A stretch of 22,407 bases of DNA from Latescibacteria bacterium UBA6620 (GTDB lineage: Bacteria > Latescibacterota > UBA2968). The stretch spans positions 377,261 to 399,667 of the forward strand of contig DJHM01000022.1 in NCBI GenBank assembly GCA_002433075.1, given 5' to 3'. Positions 20,827-22,407 of the stretch are shown here, piece after piece; within the stretch, counting starts at the first letter, position 1, and each line of letters begins with the position of its first letter. A program made the translations under genes and the position numbers. Below the pieces are notes generated by a model that searched no databases, was not told the origin of the DNA, and saw only the letters and a list, made by a program, of their open reading frames with translations.

Positions 20827-22407
20827 CTACCCCGCGACGGCCGATCGGAACGCCGACAACGTGGCCTCATCTCCCTCAAGACCCTCGGCCTCTGCCTCAT
20901 CGATCGCATCCAGGATCTTGCGGTAATCACGCGGCATCACTTTTACGAAGCGTTCCGCCACGCCCTTCCAGGAGGACAACATCTCCCGCGCCAGCGCACT
21001 GTCGGTGTATTCGACGTGTCGCTCGATCATCGTCTTCACTTCTGCGATTTCATCGGGGTCCGTCAAGGATTCGAGATCTGACATTTCTTGATTGCAGCGC
21101 GTAATGAAGGTCCCGTCCTCATCGTAGACGTATGCGATTCCCCCTGACATCCCGGCCGCGAAGTTCCGGCCCGTCGGACCAAGGACAACGACCCGCCCAC
21201 CCGTCATATACTCGCAACCGTGATCTCCGACCGCTTCTACGACCGCGCGAACACCGCTGTTTCGGACACAGAAACGCTCACCCGCCATCCCTCGGATGAA
21301 GGCCTCTCCATTCGTCGCCCCGTAGAACGCCACGTTTCCGACGATGATGTTGTCCCGAGGGATGAAAGTCGAGCCTTCCGGCGGGTAGAGCACCATCCGT
21401 CCACCGGACAGGCCCTTGCCGTAGTAATCGTTGGCATCGCCTTCAAGTTCGAGGGTCACGCCCGGAGGGACAAAGGCACCAAAACTCTGTCCGGCCGACC
21501 CCTGGAAGTGCAGGTGAATCGTGTCGGCGGGTAGACCGTCGGCCCCGAATCGGCGCGTCACTTCGCTCCCCAGAATCGTACCCACGACCCGGTTCGTATT
21601 CTTGATCGGTAACTTGGCCTTGACGTGTGTGCCATCGTCGAGCGCTTTTTCGCAGAGATCGAGCAGGGATTGGTTATCGAGCGCGTTCTCCAACCCGTGA
21701 TCCTGAGGCACGCAGCAATAGGTGGGCTCTTCTCGACCCGGCTCGGGCTTGTGCAGAATTCGACTCAGATCCAGGTGTTTTGCCTTCCAGTGGGTCACGT
21801 CCGTCCGCTGACGCAGCACGTCGACCCGTCCGACCATTTCAGGAATCGTTCGGAAACCGAGTTTGGCCATGATTTCCCGCATATCCTCAGCGATGAAGCG
21901 CAGGAAATTGACGACCTGATCGGGCGAACCCATGAACTTCTCGCGCAATTCAGGACTCTGCGTCGCCACACCCACCGGACACGTGTCGAGGTGACAGACC
22001 CGCATCATGATGCATCCCATCGCCACCAGGCCAGTCGTTGCGAAACCAAACTCCTCGGCCCCGAGCAGCGCGGCGATCACGACATCCCGCCCCGTCTTCA
22101 ACTGCCCGTCCGTTTCGACGACGATCCGGCTCCGCAGGTTGTTGATCACAAGCGTCTGATGCGTGTCAGAAAGCCCCAGCTCCCAAGGCAATCCCGCGTG
22201 CTTGATGCTCGTTTGCGGAGAGGCTCCCGTCCCTCCATCATGGCCGCTGATCAGCACCACATCGGCGTGCCCCTTGGCCACACCGGCGGCCACCGTCCCC
22301 ACACCCACTTCCGACACCAGCTTCACGTTGATGCGTGCGTCGGTGTTCGAATTCTTCAAATCGTGAATCAGTTGGGCAAGGTCTTCGATCGAATAGATGT
22401 CGTGATG
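20827..22407 (-). CDS. gltB: Glutamate synthase large (alpha) subunit, C-terminal part (gene runs off the right edge)
   Basis: About 526 C-terminal codons of GltB are present, and the start lies beyond 22407. The FMN-barrel part shows NVKLVSEVGVGTVAAGVAKG, LISGHDGGTGASP and HAGLPWELGLSDTHQ. The 3Fe-4S cysteines are in GCIMMRVCHLDTCPVGVATQ. The C-terminal beta-helix domain has the G-rich repeats (NDYYGKGLSGGRMVLYPP, GATNGEAFIRGMAGERFCVR, GGRVVVLGPTGRNFAAGMSG). This subunit hydrolyses glutamine and reduces the 2-iminoglutarate formed. Its frame is open to the window edge (HHDIYSIEDLAQL at the boundary), and nothing suggests damage. Confidence 0.97.
   Translation of the reverse strand, partial: HHDIYSIEDLAQLIHDLKNSNTDARINVKLVSEVGVGTVAAGVAKGHADVVLISGHDGGTGASPQTSIKHAGLPWELGLSDTHQTLVINNLRSRIVVETDGQLKTGRDVVIAALLGAEEFGFATTGLVAMGCIMMRVCHLDTCPVGVATQSPELREKFMGSPDQVVNFLRFIAEDMREIMAKLGFRTIPEMVGRVDVLRQRTDVTHWKAKHLDLSRILHKPEPGREEPTYCCVPQDHGLENALDNQSLLDLCEKALDDGTHVKAKLPIKNTNRVVGTILGSEVTRRFGADGLPADTIHLHFQGSAGQSFGAFVPPGVTLELEGDANDYYGKGLSGGRMVLYPPEGSTFIPRDNIIVGNVAFYGATNGEAFIRGMAGERFCVRNSGVRAVVEAVGDHGCEYMTGGRVVVLGPTGRNFAAGMSGGIAYVYDEDGTFITRCNQEMSDLESLTDPDEIAEVKTMIERHVEYTDSALAREMLSSWKGVAERFVKVMPRDYRKILDAIDEAEAEGLEGDEATLSAFRSAVAG

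Noticed and set aside
1..22407. CRISPR arrays, insertion sequences and rRNA genes
   Set aside because: No regularly spaced repeats, transposase-like proteins with flanking inverted repeats, or rRNA-like sequences were seen on either strand.

Overview
The window looks like chromosomal DNA of an uncultured, GC-rich bacterium. The host genes end mostly in G or C at third codon positions. The right half holds a phytanoyl-CoA dioxygenase plus the remnant of a second one, a sulfatase, an NfeD/FloA membrane pair and the gltBD glutamate synthase genes. That mix, rich in PhyH dioxygenases and sulfatases, recalls environmental lineages such as Latescibacterota or Poribacteria. This placement is a low-confidence inference from gene content.

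Layout. (1) Positions 1-1058: a membrane-anchored SGNH/GDSL hydrolase gene, cut by the left edge and frameshifted at a run of six G. (2) About 1177-11114: a 9.9-kb integrated element in a tRNA-Leu(CAA) gene. The complete tRNA lies at the right end (11057-11143, minus strand). A displaced 3' half with its own terminator lies at the left end (1137-1194). The two 3' halves differ by paired, structure-preserving changes. Inside, a plus-strand cassette (1451-8444) encodes a 5-methylcytosine DNA methyltransferase, an NgoFVII-type PLD-fold restriction endonuclease, an HhH-GPD glycosylase of T/G-mismatch type, an EVE-McrB-type AAA+ GTPase and a DUF2357/McrC-type PD-(D/E)XK nuclease. A minus-strand set holds an excisionase-like HTH protein, a winged-helix replication-type protein and a tyrosine integrase broken by one in-frame TAA. 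(3) 11144-22407: host genes. These are nfeD-floA-small membrane protein (minus), a broken PhyH gene, tRNA-Met(CAU), a sulfatase (plus), an EamA-AKR operon (minus), PhyH (minus) and gltB-gltD (minus; gltB runs off the right edge).

How the genes may work together. The element appears to carry a compact restriction-modification island. The methyltransferase marks self DNA and the PLD nuclease would cut unmarked DNA. The glycosylase would repair T:G mismatches left by deamination of the 5-methylcytosines. The EVE-McrBC pair adds a second, NTP-driven nuclease that may read modified bases or, as in LlaJI, act as a site-specific McrBC-like restriction enzyme. The dead integrase suggests that the element is now fixed in place.
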